From the NCBI RefSeq assembly GCF_900095885.1, contig NZ_LT615367.1, forward strand, positions 1,302,001-1,366,000: 64,000 bases of DNA, read 5' to 3'. The position numbers and the translations under genes were made by a program. The notes under the pieces are model-generated. The model searched no databases. It saw only the letters and a program-made list of their open reading frames with translations, and was not told where the DNA came from. Source of the DNA: Dickeya aquatica (GTDB taxonomy: Bacteria; Pseudomonadota; Gammaproteobacteria; Enterobacterales; Enterobacteriaceae). This document shows positions 38,364-49,745 of the stretch, piece by piece (the stretch's first letter is position 1; every line of letters begins with the position of its first letter).

Positions 38364-39272
38364 TTAACCGGCGCGAGGATGCAGTAAATCGTCAATGGCT
38401 TCTTCAAGTTCAAAAAAGCGAAAACCAAATCCGGCTTTCTCCAGCCGTTGCGGAATGGCGCGTTGCCCGCCCAGCAGCAGTGTTGCCGCTTCTCCCATCA
38501 GCAATTGCAGTACCCAGCCCGGCGTACGCATAAAACCAGGGCGGTTTAGCGAGTTGGCCAGCATGGCGGAAAATTTCTCGTTACGCGCCGGGTAGGGGGA
38601 CACCATGTTAAACGGGCCGCGTAAAATCGGGTTATCCAGCAGATACAAAATCGCATTGGTCATATCGTCAATATGAATCCAGGGGAGATATTGTCTGCCT
38701 GAACCGATAGGCCCGCCCAACCCTAAGCGGAAAATCGGCAGCATTTTTGCCAGCGCGCCTCCGTCACGAGATAGTACGATACCCGTGCGTAGCAGGCAGA
38801 CGCGGGTCTTATCACTTTCAGCCTCCAGCGCTAATGCTTCCCAGCGAGCGCAGAGCTCATGGGTAAAATCATGGTGTGGCGTCTCATCTTCTGTCACCAG
38901 TGCCTGGCCCTGATCGCCGTAATACCCAACGGCTGAACCGGAGAGGAACACCGCAGGCGGCGTGGTACTCTGGCGAATAAGCTGCGCCAGTTGGTGTGTG
39001 ATGTCCCAGCGGCTTTGGCAAAGCCGCTCTTTTTGCGCCCGCGACCAGCGCTTATCGGCAATGGGCTCTCCGGCCAGATTAATCACGCCCTCGAATCCAT
39101 CAAGCGAGTGATGTCCATCCAGGCTGGGCCAGTAATCGACCTTATTGCCCAACAGCCGTCGCGCCCGTTCAGGCGAGCGGGTGACAACGGTAATCTGGTG
39201 TGACAGCGACAACAAACGCGCAATCAGATGACGGCCAATCAGGCCGGTTCCCCCGGTGATCAGTAGCTTCAT
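38364..39272 (-). CDS. yfcH: TIGR01777/SDR39U1-family epimerase-like protein YfcH
   Basis: This 302-aa extended short-chain dehydrogenase-like protein has NAD(P)-binding [15 protein letters not shown] at the N-terminus and the family segments [24 protein letters not shown] and [13 protein letters not shown]. Substrate is unknown. The start at 39272 has CGAGG upstream and matches E. coli YfcH; a 40-residue longer reading is rejected. It lies downstream of yfcG on the same strand. Confidence 0.94.
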   Translation of the reverse strand: MKLLITGGTGLIGRHLIARLLSLSHQITVVTRSPERARRLLGNKVDYWPSLDGHHSLDGFEGVINLAGEPIADKRWSRAQKERLCQSRWDITHQLAQLIRQSTTPPAVFLSGSAVGYYGDQGQALVTEDETPHHDFTHELCARWEALALEAESDKTRVCLLRTGIVLSRDGGALAKMLPIFRLGLGGPIGSGRQYLPWIHIDDMTNAILYLLDNPILRGPFNMVSPYPARNEKFSAMLANSLNRPGFMRTPGWVLQLLMGEAATLLLGGQRAIPQRLEKAGFGFRFFELEEAIDDLLHPRAG

Positions 39273-39455
39273 AGCGTGCCTCGCTTTGTCTGTCGGGTTA
39301 TCGCTGGGTTGGGCAGACGCGAATGCCTGCACCTGAGCGCCTTCTTCCAGCATAGATGATCCCTTTGGTTTTGCGGGTGATATTAACCACATCTCGGGGT
39401 ATTTTTACCAGAAAAACAAGCAGGTTATCGGTTCATTGTCTCTGCCTGCGGTGTG

Positions 39456-39484
39456 GCAACACGTCTGGAGGGCAGACGTGTTGC
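39456..39484. other. Perfect 12-bp hairpin between yfcG and yfcH
   Basis: GCAACACGTCTG (39456-39467) pairs fully with CAGACGTGTTGC (39473-39484) over a 5-nt loop, without a T tract on either strand. It may be a processing site, a barrier between the genes or a protein-binding dyad. Confidence 0.6.
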
Positions 39485-39522
39485 GCGTCGTGGTGCGATG
39501 ACCACTATTGGACGAGCCTTAA

Positions 39523-40152
39523 TCAGACGGCAGAGGCAAGCTGATAGGCGCGCTGTGTCGCCGGGCGCGCCTGAATACGTTCAAACCACTGTTTGACTGC
39601 CGGGAATGTCTCAAGGTCGATGCGCTGTCTGGCATGCGTGACGACCCAGGGGTACGTGGCGATATCCGCGATGCTGTAATGTTCACCGGCAAGCCAGCTT
39701 GCCTGTTGCAGCTGTGTATTGAGCACCGTATACAAGCGCTCTGTCTCTTTTTGATAGCGTTCAATCGCATAAGGCACCGGCTGCGGTGCATAGTGGTTAA
39801 AATGGTGATTCTGCCCAAGCATCGGCCCGAACCCGGCAACCTGCCAGAACAGCCATTGCAGTGTGGCGGTACGCTCGCGCACATCGTGACTCAGGAGTTG
39901 CCCGCTTTTTTCTGCCAGATAAAGCAAAATAGCGCCAGATTCGAACAGGCTAATCGGCGCACCGCCATCTTGTGGTTGCCTGTCAACAATCGCCGGGATT
40001 TTATTGTTGGGGGAGATAGCCAGAAAATCCGGTTTAAACTGATCGCCTGCACTGATGTCTACCCGATGCAGTTGATAAGGCAGGTTGGCCTCTTCCAGAA
40101 ACAGGGTGATTTTGTGACCGTTAGGCGTGGCAGCGTAATACACATCAATCAT
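39523..40152 (-). CDS. yfcG: GSH-dependent disulfide-bond oxidoreductase YfcG
   Basis: This 209-aa Nu-class glutathione transferase homologue reduces disulfides with glutathione in E. coli. The N-terminal motif YYAATPNGHKITLFLEEANL, cis-proline segment SPNNKIPAIVD and LFESGAILLYLAEK are conserved, as is LQWLFWQVAGFGPMLGQNHH. It is slightly shorter at the C-terminus than the E. coli protein. Confidence 0.95.
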   Translation of the reverse strand: MIDVYYAATPNGHKITLFLEEANLPYQLHRVDISAGDQFKPDFLAISPNNKIPAIVDRQPQDGGAPISLFESGAILLYLAEKSGQLLSHDVRERTATLQWLFWQVAGFGPMLGQNHHFNHYAPQPVPYAIERYQKETERLYTVLNTQLQQASWLAGEHYSIADIATYPWVVTHARQRIDLETFPAVKQWFERIQARPATQRAYQLASAV

Positions 40153-40482
40153 GAATCATCTCTCCGTAAGGTATGAGTCGTTTAGCCATGACGCATCATG
40201 GACCAGGTATCGCGGACATGACATCCGCGTCTGATGCTGTTGCGAGCCTAGCACTTTCTCAGCCATAACATAAATAACTGTTATGGCTATTCGTTTCCTT
40301 TCATAGAGATAGAATGCAGCCGAAGAGCGGGGAGGCGGTGGCGAGCCGGAACGGTACTGAGTCAGGCTCCGTCTGCTTGACCTCTCGCTTTTAGAGGCAA
40401 AAGCCGCAGAAAATGGCCGGTTCCGCCAGCTGTTTTTGGTACTATAACGACACTGACTATTTTCATGCACCGGGATTACACC
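40153..40482. other. Divergent yfcG/yfcE intergenic region
   Basis: 330 bp with no ORF I would support. It should contain both promoters; I see no distinctive operator or repeat. Confidence 0.5.
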
Positions 40483-41034
40483 ATGAAACTGATGTTTGCT
40501 TCTGATCTGCATGGTTCGTTATCTGCCACCCAACAGTTGCTGGCCCATTTTGATCAGCAAGGTGCCAATTGGCTGATTCTGTTGGGTGACTTTCTTAACC
40601 ACGGGCCACGGAATCCGTTGCCGGAAGGTTATCAACCTGCGGATGTCGCCACACTCCTTAACCGCTATGCATCACGCATTGTCGCTGTGCGTGGCAACTG
40701 TGATAGTGAAGTTGACCAGATGCTATTGCAGTTTCCTATTACTGCGCCCTGGCAACAGGTATTACTGGCAGACAGCCGATTGTTTCTGACTCACGGACAT
40801 CTCTATCACCCGGAAAAACGTCCCCCCTTGCAGGCCGGGGATGTGCTGGTCTATGGGCACACGCACATTCCGGTTGCCGAGCGGCGTGATGATATCTATT
40901 GCTTCAATCCCGGTTCGGTCAGCTTGCCAAAAGGCGGGTATCCAGCCAGCTATGGCGTGCTGGAAGACGGGGTGCTTCAGGTCTTGCCACTGTCAGGTGG
41001 GCAGCCTCTTGCGCAGGTTGCGATTAGCCACTAA
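40483..41034 (+). CDS. yfcE: Phosphodiesterase YfcE
   Basis: This 183-aa manganese-dependent metallophosphoesterase is active on model phosphodiesters in E. coli. Metal-binding motifs appear in order: ASDLHGS (Asp8, His10), LGDFLNHGPRN, RGNCDSE, LTHGHLY and YGHTHIP. An ATG 6 codons upstream gives an N-terminus unlike the family, so 40483 is preferred. It is followed by yfcD after about 90 bp. Confidence 0.95.
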   Translation: MKLMFASDLHGSLSATQQLLAHFDQQGANWLILLGDFLNHGPRNPLPEGYQPADVATLLNRYASRIVAVRGNCDSEVDQMLLQFPITAPWQQVLLADSRLFLTHGHLYHPEKRPPLQAGDVLVYGHTHIPVAERRDDIYCFNPGSVSLPKGGYPASYGVLEDGVLQVLPLSGGQPLAQVAISH

Positions 41035-41125
41035 TTTAAGTCCGGTAATGTTCACACAACATCAATTATTCCAAAATGTTAAACACTGACGCGCGTCACT
41101 GCGCATGACGAAAGGGTTTCAGAGG

Positions 41126-41749
41126 ATGGTGGAGCAAAGAGAGGCGGCAGGCACGGAGTGGGTGGATATCGTTGATGAAAACAATCAGGTTATCGCACAG
41201 TCGAGCCGTCAGCAGATGCGTGCCCAGCGCCTGCGTCACCGTGCAACCTATATTGTCGTCCATGATGGTATGGGAAAAATTCTGGTGCAGCGTCGCACTG
41301 AAACCAAGGATTTTTATCCCGGCTGGCTGGATGCGACTGCCGGTGGTGTGGTGCAAACGGGAGAGAATCTGCTGGAGTCTGCGCGGCGTGAAGCCGAAGA
41401 AGAGCTGGGGATTGCCGGTGTGCCGTTTGCCGAACATGGCCTGTTCTATTATGAAAGTGATGACTGCCGGGTGTGGGGCGCGCTATTTAGCTGCGTTAGC
41501 CACGGGCCTTTTGCATTGCAGGCGGAAGAGATAGATGAAGTGAGCTGGCTTGCGCCGGAAGAGATAACGGCCCGGTGTGATGAATTTACCCCTGATTCAT
41601 TAAAGGCGCTGTCGCTGTGGTTAAGCCGTAATAGCGGTAGCCATGATTACACCAAGACAGCGCGTGTCGCGCCGCGCAGTCAGCAGGAGCAGCCGACGGA
41701 CACGCCAGAGACCCAGCCACAGAGCGAGGCGGAAAAATCATCGCAGTGA
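41126..41749 (+). CDS. yfcD: Nudix hydrolase YfcD
   Basis: This 207-aa Nudix hydrolase related to isopentenyl-diphosphate isomerase type proteins has the Nudix box in [20 protein letters not shown]. Substrate is unknown. AAAGGG (41111-41116) favours the ATG at 41126; the adjacent GTG at 41129 and an ATG at 41105 are alternatives. The C-terminus carries a Gln/Glu/Pro-rich tail longer than in E. coli. Confidence 0.92.
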   Translation: MVEQREAAGTEWVDIVDENNQVIAQSSRQQMRAQRLRHRATYIVVHDGMGKILVQRRTETKDFYPGWLDATAGGVVQTGENLLESARREAEEELGIAGVPFAEHGLFYYESDDCRVWGALFSCVSHGPFALQAEEIDEVSWLAPEEITARCDEFTPDSLKALSLWLSRNSGSHDYTKTARVAPRSQQEQPTDTPETQPQSEAEKSSQ

Positions 41750-41772
41750 TAATAATGGTGATAAACGGATAA

Positions 41773-41798
41773 AAAACGCCAGCGAATGCTGGCGTTTT
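41773..41798. terminator. Bidirectional terminator between yfcD and pta
   Basis: AAAACGCCAGC-GAAT-GCTGGCGTTTT is a perfect 11-bp stem with A and T flanks, suited to both convergent transcripts. Confidence 0.92.
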
Positions 41799-41867
41799 GC
41801 TTAATTGACTCGATTAAACGAGCCACTGTCACCGACAGGTCAACAGACCAACTGGTGACAGGGTTCA

Positions 41868-44009
41868 TCAGGCAATCTGGGTGGCCTGAATGGCGGTCAG
41901 TGCCACGGTATAGACGATATCGTCTACCAGTGCACCGCGAGACAGGTCGTTGACCGGTTTGCGCATGCCTTGCAGCATTGGCCCGATGGAGATCAGGTCA
42001 GCAGAGCGCTGCACCGCTTTATAAGTGGTATTACCGGTGTTGAGATCCGGGAACACGAAGACAGTGGCTTTACCTGCAACCGGTGAGTTCGGTGCTTTGG
42101 ACTTCGCCACGTCGGCCATGATAGCGGCGTCATACTGCAACGGCCCATCGATAACCAGGTCCGGGCGTTTTTCCTGTGCCAGACGGGTCGCTTCACGCAC
42201 TTTGTCCACGTCACTGCCTGCACCGGAGTTACCGGTAGAGTAGGAGATCATCGCTACGCGCGGGTCGATGCCGAAAGCGGCAGCCGAGTCGGCAGACTGA
42301 ATAGCAATTTCGGCCAGCTGTTCAGCAGTTGGATCCGGGTTGATGGCGCAGTCGCCGTATACCAGCACCTGCTCAGGCAGCAGCATGAAGAATACGGAGG
42401 ATACCAGTGAGCTGCCGGGCGCTGTTTTAATGAGCTGCAACGGCGGGCGAATGGTATTGGCGGTGGTGTGCACGGCACCGGACACCAGGCCATCGACTTC
42501 GCCTTGTTCCAGCATCAGTGTGCCCAGTACCACGTTGTCTTCGAGCTGTTCGCGGGCGACCACTTCGGTCATGCCTTTGCTCTTACGCAGTTCAACCAGA
42601 CGCGGGACATAACGCTCACGCACGGCAACCGGGTCTACAATTTCAATGCCTTTACCCAGTTCAACGCCCTGAGCGGCCGCGACACGCTGGATTTCATCCG
42701 GGTTGCCTATCAGTACGCACTGGGCAATACCGCGTTCGGCGCAAATAGAGGCGGCTTTTACGGTACGTGGCTCGTCGCCTTCTGGCAGAACGATGCGTTT
42801 ACCGGCTTCACGCGCCAGCTCGGTCAACTGGTAACGGAAGGCTGGCGGCGACAGACGGCGGGAACGTTCAGAGGTAGCCGTCAGTGAATCGATCCACTGT
42901 GCGTCGATATGGCGAGCCACATATTCCTGCACTTTTTCCACGCGCTCGTGGTCATCCGCAGGCAGTTCCAGGTTAAAGCTTTGCAGATTCAGTGAGGTCT
43001 GCCAGGTGTTGGTGTCCACCATGAACACCGGCAGGCCGGTCTGGAAGGCACGTTCACACAATTTGCTGATGGTCGGGTCAATGTTGTAGCCACCGGTCAA
43101 CAGCAGAGCACCGATTTCAACACCGTTCATCGCGGCCAGACAGGCGGCAACCAGTACGTCCGGGCGGTCCGCAGACGTGACCAGCAATGAACCCGGGCGG
43201 AAATGCTCCAGCATGTGTGGAATGCTGCGGGCGCAAAATGTTACCGATTTCACGCGGCGGGTTTGAATATCACCGGCGTTGATGATGCGTGCATTCAGGT
43301 GGTTAGCCATGTCGATAGCACGGGTTGCGATGAGCTCAAAGCTCCACGGCACACAGCCCAGAATCGGCAGCGGGCTATTGGCGAACAGCAGTTTCGGATC
43401 GATGTTGGCAACGCTTGCTTTGGTAGAGTCGTCAAAGATTTCTGATAAGTCAGGGCGGGTACGGCCCTGTTCATCGACAGGCGCATTCAGCTTGTTAATG
43501 ATAACGCCAGTGATGTTTTTGTTTTTGCTACCGCCAAAGCTTGAGCGTGCAATGTCAATGCGTTCTTTGAGCTGTGCAGGAGAATCATTACCCAGCGCCA
43601 GTACGAAGACGATTTCTGCGTTCAGCGTTTTGGCAATTTCATAGTTCAGGGCATTGGCAAACTGGTGTTTACGGGTCGGTACCAGACCTTCAACCAGCAC
43701 CACTTCTGCGTCTTTGGTGTTTTCGTGATAGCGGGCGATGATTTCTTCTAACAGCACGTCCTGCTGGTTGCTGCTCAGCATCGACTCCACATAACTTATC
43801 TTCAGCGGTTCCGCTGCCGGAATGGCAGAGGTGGCACGAATGATAGTGGTGGTTTGATCCGGGGCGCTTTCACCCGCACGCGGCTGGGCGATAGGTTTAA
43901 AGACGCTCAGACGAACGCCTTTTTGCTCCATTGAGCGGATGACACCCAGGCTGACGCTGGTCAGACCTACGCTGGTGCCAGTAGGAATCAACATGATTGT
44001 ACGGGACAC
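41868..44009 (-). CDS. pta: Phosphate acetyltransferase Pta
   Basis: Pta converts acetyl-CoA and phosphate to acetyl phosphate, the first step of acetate overflow and a source of acetyl phosphate for signalling. It is 713 aa, the long enterobacterial form. It has an N-terminal dethiobiotin-synthetase-like P-loop region ([20 protein letters not shown]), a middle DRTGG domain and the C-terminal catalytic PTA domain ([39 protein letters not shown]). It follows ackA on the same strand. Confidence 0.98.
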   Translation of the reverse strand: MSRTIMLIPTGTSVGLTSVSLGVIRSMEQKGVRLSVFKPIAQPRAGESAPDQTTTIIRATSAIPAAEPLKISYVESMLSSNQQDVLLEEIIARYHENTKDAEVVLVEGLVPTRKHQFANALNYEIAKTLNAEIVFVLALGNDSPAQLKERIDIARSSFGGSKNKNITGVIINKLNAPVDEQGRTRPDLSEIFDDSTKASVANIDPKLLFANSPLPILGCVPWSFELIATRAIDMANHLNARIINAGDIQTRRVKSVTFCARSIPHMLEHFRPGSLLVTSADRPDVLVAACLAAMNGVEIGALLLTGGYNIDPTISKLCERAFQTGLPVFMVDTNTWQTSLNLQSFNLELPADDHERVEKVQEYVARHIDAQWIDSLTATSERSRRLSPPAFRYQLTELAREAGKRIVLPEGDEPRTVKAASICAERGIAQCVLIGNPDEIQRVAAAQGVELGKGIEIVDPVAVRERYVPRLVELRKSKGMTEVVAREQLEDNVVLGTLMLEQGEVDGLVSGAVHTTANTIRPPLQLIKTAPGSSLVSSVFFMLLPEQVLVYGDCAINPDPTAEQLAEIAIQSADSAAAFGIDPRVAMISYSTGNSGAGSDVDKVREATRLAQEKRPDLVIDGPLQYDAAIMADVAKSKAPNSPVAGKATVFVFPDLNTGNTTYKAVQRSADLISIGPMLQGMRKPVNDLSRGALVDDIVYTVALTAIQATQIA

Positions 44010-44105
44010 GGCTTAACCTCTGTTTGCGGTTGCTCGTTACTCAAAAACACGCCATCTGGCGCGGTTCGATAAAAACAGTTTGATAAATGACACGGCCTAA
44101 AACAA

Positions 44106-44129
44106 CTCCGTCAGCCTAGGCTGACGGAG
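44106..44129 (-). terminator. Perfect 24-bp palindrome between ackA and pta
   Basis: CTCCGTCAGCCT is followed at once by its exact reverse complement. In the ackA-pta transcript it forms a strong hairpin followed by TTGTTTTA, so it may partly terminate after ackA or protect the ackA mRNA. Confidence 0.6.
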
Positions 44130-44145
44130 CGAAAACGCAGTGTTA

Positions 44146-45348
44146 TCAGGCAGTCAGACGCAGCGCGTCTTGTGCAATCACCAACTCTTCGTTGGTTGGG
44201 ATGACCAGCGCCGGGCGGCTGCCGTCTTTGGCGATGTTGCCGCCTTTACCGAAACGAGCCGCCAGATTGCGTTCGTGATCGATCTCAAGACCCATCAGGC
44301 CCAGCTGTTTCAGCGTCAGTTCGCGTACCATTGCGGCGTTTTCACCAATACCACCGGTGAAGATAACGGCATCCAGACGCCCTTCCATCAGTGCACAGTA
44401 AGAACCGATGTACTTGGCCAGACGATGGCAGTACACGTTCATTGCGCGTTTGGCGTCTTCTTTGGTTTCATAGTTATCTTCAACATAACGGCAGTCACTG
44501 GTGACTTCGGTCAGGCCCAGCAGGCCGGATTCTTTGGTCAACAGCTTGTTGATATCGGCTACGCTCATGCCCATGGCATCGTGCAGGTGGAACACGACAG
44601 CCGGGTCGATATCACCACTACGAGTCCCCATCACCAGCCCTTCCAGCGGTGTCAGGCCCATTGAGGTATCCACGCATTTACCGTTACGAATTGCAGTAAC
44701 AGAACCACCATTACCCAGATGGCAGGTGATAACGTTCAGATCATCAACAGATTTGCCAAGGATCTTTGCTGCTTCGCGGGAAACATAGAAGTGGCTGGTG
44801 CCATGCGCGCCATAACGACGAATGTGCTGATCTTTGTATAACTTATACGGCAGAGCGTACAGGTAGGCTTCTTCCGGCATGGTCTGGTGGAATGCGGTGT
44901 CAAAAACGGCGACGTTTTTGTCAGCCAGATGCGGGAATTCTTTCAGCGCTTCTTCAATGCCAATCAAGTGAGCCGGGTTGTGCAGTGGGGCAAACGGGAT
45001 GGCATCTTTGATGCCTTGCAGCACATCGTCGTTGATGATAGCGGACTGAGTGAATTTCTCGCCGCCGTGCACAATACGATGACCGATTGCCACCAGCTGT
45101 GCGGAGAGTTCCGGTTTCTGGTTGATGATGCTGTTAACGATGAAACTCAGTGCTTCGCTGTGGGCGGCACCGGCACCCAGTGCGGCTTCCTGTTTGCCGC
45201 CATCGATTTTCCATTTGATGCGCGCTTCGGGCAGGTGGAAACATTCGGCCAGGCCAGACAGGTATTCATCTCCGTTGACGGCATCAATGATGGCGAACTT
45301 CAGGGAAGAACTACCACAGTTAAGAACCAGTACTAACTTACTCGACAT
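44146..45348 (-). CDS. ackA: Acetate kinase AckA
   Basis: AckA interconverts acetyl phosphate plus ADP with acetate plus ATP. It is 400 aa, with the ASKHA-fold phosphate loop [34 protein letters not shown] and [14 protein letters not shown]. The order ackA then pta is the enterobacterial arrangement. An intercistronic palindrome separates them. Confidence 0.98.
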   Translation of the reverse strand: MSSKLVLVLNCGSSSLKFAIIDAVNGDEYLSGLAECFHLPEARIKWKIDGGKQEAALGAGAAHSEALSFIVNSIINQKPELSAQLVAIGHRIVHGGEKFTQSAIINDDVLQGIKDAIPFAPLHNPAHLIGIEEALKEFPHLADKNVAVFDTAFHQTMPEEAYLYALPYKLYKDQHIRRYGAHGTSHFYVSREAAKILGKSVDDLNVITCHLGNGGSVTAIRNGKCVDTSMGLTPLEGLVMGTRSGDIDPAVVFHLHDAMGMSVADINKLLTKESGLLGLTEVTSDCRYVEDNYETKEDAKRAMNVYCHRLAKYIGSYCALMEGRLDAVIFTGGIGENAAMVRELTLKQLGLMGLEIDHERNLAARFGKGGNIAKDGSRPALVIPTNEELVIAQDALRLTA

Positions 45349-45925
45349 GGAAGTACCTACTTGTTATACATGGTTAAAAAAATGTCATACCACACCAGCG
45401 TAGCGCAGAAGGCGGATGACATTTATGATTAACATCATGCCAGATGAATTTTGCCCGGCATGATAGTGGAAAAATACCGAGGTTCCCGGCGCGGCTGGCA
45501 TGGCGTGCCTTGCTGGCGCGGCTACATCGGTTGATAAAACAAAGGCCGATAAAACAAAAACCAGCAACAGCGGACATCCCCGGCGTTCGCTGTGCACGGC
45601 CCAACATGGTTTGTTTCGCCAGGCATAAAATATGCGGACAATAAGCGAAACGGTATTCAGGCAACACCCGCATTACTGTCAGGGTGGGGCCGTCATATCC
45701 GGGGCGAAACCAGGCCAGAACAGCCAATAGCGTCAACGGCGACCCAGATGGGCGTCATACCCTGTATCTTAACGTATGTGCGTGCGCGTATCGCTATCGC
45801 GGCCGAAAAGGCCGTTTTAGGATACCGACAGGAATCATTAAACACAAAATATATTTTAAGCTTGTCAATTGTAGTTGGTAGTTTGTACAAAAATTTTATT
45901 TTTTATTCGTGAAGTTGAGGTAAAT
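45349..45925. other. Divergent ackA/yfbV intergenic region
   Basis: 577 bp with no supported gene. It contains a short direct repeat GATAAAACAAA (45533-45543 and 45548-45558) and a small terminator-like hairpin CGGCC-GAAAA-GGCCG-TTTT (45800-45818), and becomes AT-rich before yfbV. Overlapping ORFs here lack ribosome sites and family likeness. Confidence 0.5.
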
Positions 45926-46381
45926 ATGGCGATGACTCCTCCAGGTAAGACGGGGTGGCTGGGTGTGTTCCATCAGGGGCAGCACTATATGAAAACCTGG
46001 CCAGTGGATAAGCGACTGGCCCCTGTGTTTCCTGAAAATCGTGTCACGCGTGCAACCCGCTTCTCCATTCGGATCATGCCGCCGCTGGCGGTATTCACCT
46101 TAACCTGGCAGATAGCGCTCGGCGGCCAGTTGGGGCCCAGTATCGCGACAGCGCTATTTGCCCTGAGCCTTCCCATGCAGGGGCTATGGTGGTTGGGACG
46201 GCGTGCTGTTACAACACTGCCACCGTCCTTATTACACTGGTTTCATGACATTCGTAATAAGTTGCTGGAGTCGGGTATGGCTCTGGCTCCAGTACAGGGC
46301 GAGCCCACTTATCAGATGCTGGCAGAGGTGCTGAATCGTGCTTTCAAGCAGCTTGATCGCACGTTTTTGGACGATCTTTGA
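45926..46381 (+). CDS. yfbV: UPF0208 membrane protein YfbV
   Basis: This 151-aa inner-membrane protein is best known in E. coli for affecting macrodomain insulation at Ter. RGQHYSKTWP-like [20 protein letters not shown] and [20 protein letters not shown] followed by [18 protein letters not shown] give two membrane helices. TTGAGG precedes the ATG at 45926. Confidence 0.94.
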   Translation: MAMTPPGKTGWLGVFHQGQHYMKTWPVDKRLAPVFPENRVTRATRFSIRIMPPLAVFTLTWQIALGGQLGPSIATALFALSLPMQGLWWLGRRAVTTLPPSLLHWFHDIRNKLLESGMALAPVQGEPTYQMLAEVLNRAFKQLDRTFLDDL

Positions 46382-46517
46382 TATAGACCCTGTTTTGAGG
46401 TAAGGGTGTCAGCGTTTTTTCTATGGGATGCTGTTTTAAATCAAGAAACAGACGCCCGTCTGTGTGCGATTCTGCTGTTAATATCCCTTTAGCCGGAATC
46501 AGATTCAGGAGTGCACG

Positions 46518-47012
46518 ATGGAAATGACCAATGCTCAGAGACTTATCCTGTCCAATCAATACAAAATGATGTCGATGATGGACCCTGATAACGCCGAACG
46601 TTATCGTCGCCTGCAAACCATCATTGAGCGTGGTTATGGTTTGCAGATGCGCGAGTTAGATCGCGAATTTGGCGATCTGAGCGAAGAGGTGTGCCGTACC
46701 ATCATTAATGTCATGGAAATGCATCATGCCTTGCAAGTGTCCTGGAGCAATCTGAAAGATAAGCCGGATATGGACGAACGCCGCGTGGCCTTCTTGGGGT
46801 TCGATGCAGCAACTGAAGCTCGCTATCTCGGTTATGTTCGCTTTATGGTGCACGTTGAAGGACGTTATCCACACTTTGATTCCGGCACGCATGGCTTTAA
46901 TTCTCAAACCAAAATGTGGGATAAATACCTGCGTATGCTGGCGGTATGGCAGTCTTGCCCGCGCCAATACCATTTAAGCGCAGTCGAGATTGCGCAAATT
47001 GTTAATGCCTGA
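46518..47012 (+). CDS. yfbU: YfbU family protein
   Basis: This 164-aa cytoplasmic, mostly helical protein is well conserved with E. coli YfbU ([40 protein letters not shown]). In E. coli it has been linked to MazF-related death under stress; molecular function is not defined. It is preceded by AGGAG. Confidence 0.94.
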   Translation: MEMTNAQRLILSNQYKMMSMMDPDNAERYRRLQTIIERGYGLQMRELDREFGDLSEEVCRTIINVMEMHHALQVSWSNLKDKPDMDERRVAFLGFDAATEARYLGYVRFMVHVEGRYPHFDSGTHGFNSQTKMWDKYLRMLAVWQSCPRQYHLSAVEIAQIVNA

Positions 47013-47067
47013 TGCCGCTGCCAGTGTGCTGCTGTTTCAGGTGAGATAAGTTAAAGAAGAGGTTTTC

Positions 47068-47724
47068 GTGGAGTGTAAAGGCTTTTTGTTCGATCTCGAT
47101 GGTACGCTGGTTGATTCTTTACCGGCAGTGGAACGCGCCTGGTGCAACTGGGCCCGTGACCACGATATCGAGCCACAGGCGGTACTGGATTTCATCCACG
47201 GTAAACAGGCCATCACCTCATTACGGCATTTTCTGGCCGGTGCAGACGAAGAGACCATCCAGCGCGAGTTTGTTGCGCTGGAACAGGTAGAAGCGACGGA
47301 TACTGACGGTATCGTCGCGATGCCGGGCGCTCAGGCGCTGCTGGCAAGGCTCGATGAGCTTGCGATCCCTTGGGCGATTGTCACATCAGGTACGGTTCCG
47401 ATCGCGCATGCCCGCCACCGTGCGGCCGGATTACCGATGCCGCGTGAATTTGTTACCGCAGAACAGGTGGCGCGCGGCAAACCCTGCCCTGATGCGTATT
47501 TACTGGGCGCACAGCGCCTTGGTTTGCCGCCGCAGGCCTGCGTCGTGGTAGAGGATGCGCCTGCTGGCCTCGTTTCAGGCCTCGATGCGGGGTGCCAGGT
47601 GATAGCCGTCAACGCGCCATCAGACACGGCCCGCCTCAGTGAGGTGGATGCCGTATTAGCCTCTCTGGAGCAATTACAGGTTTCTCGTTTGCCGCAAGGC
47701 CAGATTATCTGGGTTGAAAAATGA
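47068..47724 (+). CDS. hxpA: HAD-family hexitol/sugar phosphatase HxpA (YfbT)
   Basis: This 218-aa HAD-superfamily phosphatase is active on sugar phosphates and sugar-alcohol phosphates in E. coli. The nucleophile motif DLDGT (Asp9, Asp11), VTSGTVP (motif II), Lys in RGKPCPDAY and VVEDAPAG complete the active site. It starts with GTG at 47068, after AAGAGG. A strong terminator follows. Confidence 0.93.
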   Translation: MECKGFLFDLDGTLVDSLPAVERAWCNWARDHDIEPQAVLDFIHGKQAITSLRHFLAGADEETIQREFVALEQVEATDTDGIVAMPGAQALLARLDELAIPWAIVTSGTVPIAHARHRAAGLPMPREFVTAEQVARGKPCPDAYLLGAQRLGLPPQACVVVEDAPAGLVSGLDAGCQVIAVNAPSDTARLSEVDAVLASLEQLQVSRLPQGQIIWVEK

Positions 47725-47753
47725 GAAAGTAAAAAGGCATTTAGTATGATCAT

Positions 47754-47778
47754 AACCCTGCTTCGGCAGGGTTTTTTT
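47754..47778 (+). terminator. Terminator after hxpA
   Basis: AACCCTGC-TTCG-GCAGGGTT with a stable UUCG tetraloop and seven T. Confidence 0.93.
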
Positions 47779-47886
47779 ATGGCATTCTGATAGGGCCCGA
47801 CGGTTATCGGGCATAAATATCCGCAGTTAAAAATCTCTGATAAATACGACAAAATCATAAAAATAATTAATGAAAGGAGCGTGTGA

Positions 47887-49719
47887 GTGAACAGTTCACT
47901 TGTCTGGGTGGTCACGCTGTTACTGGTGACGATAGTGCTGTTTGCTACCGGCAAACTGCGCATGGATGTGGTGGCGTTGTTGGTGATTATCGCTTTCGTG
48001 CTCAGTGGAACGCTAACGTTGCAGCAAGCGTTAATGGGTTTTAGTGACCCCAATGTATTTCTTATCGCTGCATTATTTATCATCGGTGAAGGGCTGGTGA
48101 GAACGGGCGTTGCTTATCAGGTCGGGGATTGGCTGATGCGGGTGGCCGGACAAAGTGAAACCCGTATGCTGATTCTGCTGATGACAACGGTCGCGTTGCT
48201 GGGGGCTTTCATGAGTTCTACCGGTATTGTGGCGATTTTCATCCCTGTGGTGTTGAATGTGGCCGCCCGGATGAAAACAGCCCCGGCACGGCTGATGATG
48301 CCACTGGCATTCGCCGGTTTGATAAGCGGCATGATGTCGTTAGTGGCAACGCCGCCCAATATGGTGGTCAGCAGTGAATTGATACGTACGGGCCTGGCGG
48401 GGCTGCGTTTTTTTAGTGTCACACCCATTGGCGTCGTTGTACTGCTGACCGGGGTCGTTTATATGCTGGCGGCACGTTTTTGGCTGACCTCACCTGATAA
48501 CGATAGCCATAAAGAGCAGTGGAAACGTAAGACGTTCCGCGATTTAATCCGCGAATATCGGCTAACCGGCCGGGCGCGACGTTTGGCTATTCGCAGCGCT
48601 TCCCCCTTTATTGGCCAGCGCCTTGACGACCTGCAATTGCGCCAGCGTTATGGAGCGAATGTGGTGGGGATTGAGCGCTGGCAGAAATTCCGCCGCATTA
48701 TGGTGAGTGTCAGTGGTAACAGCGAACTGCGTTTAAATGATGTTTTACTGATTGACATGTCGGCATCCGATGTTGATTTACGTGAGTTCTGTGCCACCCA
48801 GCGGCTGGAACCGATGGTGCTACGCGGCGAGTATTTCTCTGAGCAGGCGCGAGATGTTGGTATGGCGGAGGTGTCGCTGATCCCGGATTCCGGTCTGGTG
48901 GGGAAAACTCTACGGGAGGTCGCATTTCGCAGCCGCTATGGCCTTACGGTGGTCGGGCTCCGTCGTGATGGAGAGGCGCTGTCTGGCACGCTGGCCGATG
49001 AAGCGCTTAAGTTAGGGGATATTTTGCTGGTGATTGGTGACTGGAAAAATATCCGTCTGTTACATCAACATAAACAGCATTTTATCGTGCTTAATCTGCC
49101 GGCTGAGGTTGATGAAGTTGCACCCGCCAGTAATCAGGCCCCCCATGCACTGTTTTGCCTGGCACTGATGGTGGCGATGATGCTGACTGATGAAATTCCC
49201 AATGCGATTGCGGCCCTGATGGCCTGTTTGCTGATGGGGCAGTTTCGTTGCATTGATATGGAAAGTGCCTATCGGGCTGTACACTGGCCGAGTTTGATTT
49301 TGATTGTTGGCATGATGCCATTTGCACTGGCGTTGCAGCAAACCGGTGGGGTGGCGTTGGTTGTTGACGGGCTGATGACGATTGCCGGGAATGCAGGCCC
49401 GCACATGATGCTGGTGTGCCTGTTTGTGCTGTGCGCACTGATTGGTCTGTTTATTTCTAACACCGCCACGGCGGTGTTGATGGCTCCAATTGCCATCGCC
49501 GCCGCAGAGCAAATGCAGGTCTCGCCTTATCCCTTTGCCATGATAATCGCCATTGCTGCTTCAGCGGCATTTATGACACCCGTATCATCACCTGTGAACA
49601 CGCTGGTGCTGGCTCCCGGTGGTTATCGCTTCAGTGATTTTGTCCGGGTTGGTGTTCCATTCACCGTGCTGGTAATGGGGGTTAGTGTGGTGATGGTGCC
49701 CTGGCTATACCCCTTTTGA
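47887..49719 (+). CDS. yfbS: SLC13-family transporter with two TrkA-C domains, YfbS
   Basis: This 610-aa inner-membrane protein of the DASS/SLC13 anion:sodium symporter group has hydrophobic halves around residues 1-200 and 415-610, separated by two soluble TrkA-C (RCK_C) modules (near 205-295 and 310-390). The family repeats [13 protein letters not shown] and [13 protein letters not shown] carry the substrate sites, and [18 protein letters not shown] is typical. Substrate is not known. The start is the GTG at 47887 with AAGGAG at 47875-47880. Confidence 0.93.
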   Translation: MNSSLVWVVTLLLVTIVLFATGKLRMDVVALLVIIAFVLSGTLTLQQALMGFSDPNVFLIAALFIIGEGLVRTGVAYQVGDWLMRVAGQSETRMLILLMTTVALLGAFMSSTGIVAIFIPVVLNVAARMKTAPARLMMPLAFAGLISGMMSLVATPPNMVVSSELIRTGLAGLRFFSVTPIGVVVLLTGVVYMLAARFWLTSPDNDSHKEQWKRKTFRDLIREYRLTGRARRLAIRSASPFIGQRLDDLQLRQRYGANVVGIERWQKFRRIMVSVSGNSELRLNDVLLIDMSASDVDLREFCATQRLEPMVLRGEYFSEQARDVGMAEVSLIPDSGLVGKTLREVAFRSRYGLTVVGLRRDGEALSGTLADEALKLGDILLVIGDWKNIRLLHQHKQHFIVLNLPAEVDEVAPASNQAPHALFCLALMVAMMLTDEIPNAIAALMACLLMGQFRCIDMESAYRAVHWPSLILIVGMMPFALALQQTGGVALVVDGLMTIAGNAGPHMMLVCLFVLCALIGLFISNTATAVLMAPIAIAAAEQMQVSPYPFAMIIAIAASAAFMTPVSSPVNTLVLAPGGYRFSDFVRVGVPFTVLVMGVSVVMVPWLYPF

Positions 49720-49745
49720 GTGGTTCAGCGGTGAGTTGCTGCGCC

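Noticed and set aside
45592..45912. ORFs in the ackA-yfbV gap
   Set aside because: Several overlapping frames of similar length on both strands, none with a ribosome site; yfbV itself starts later at 45926.
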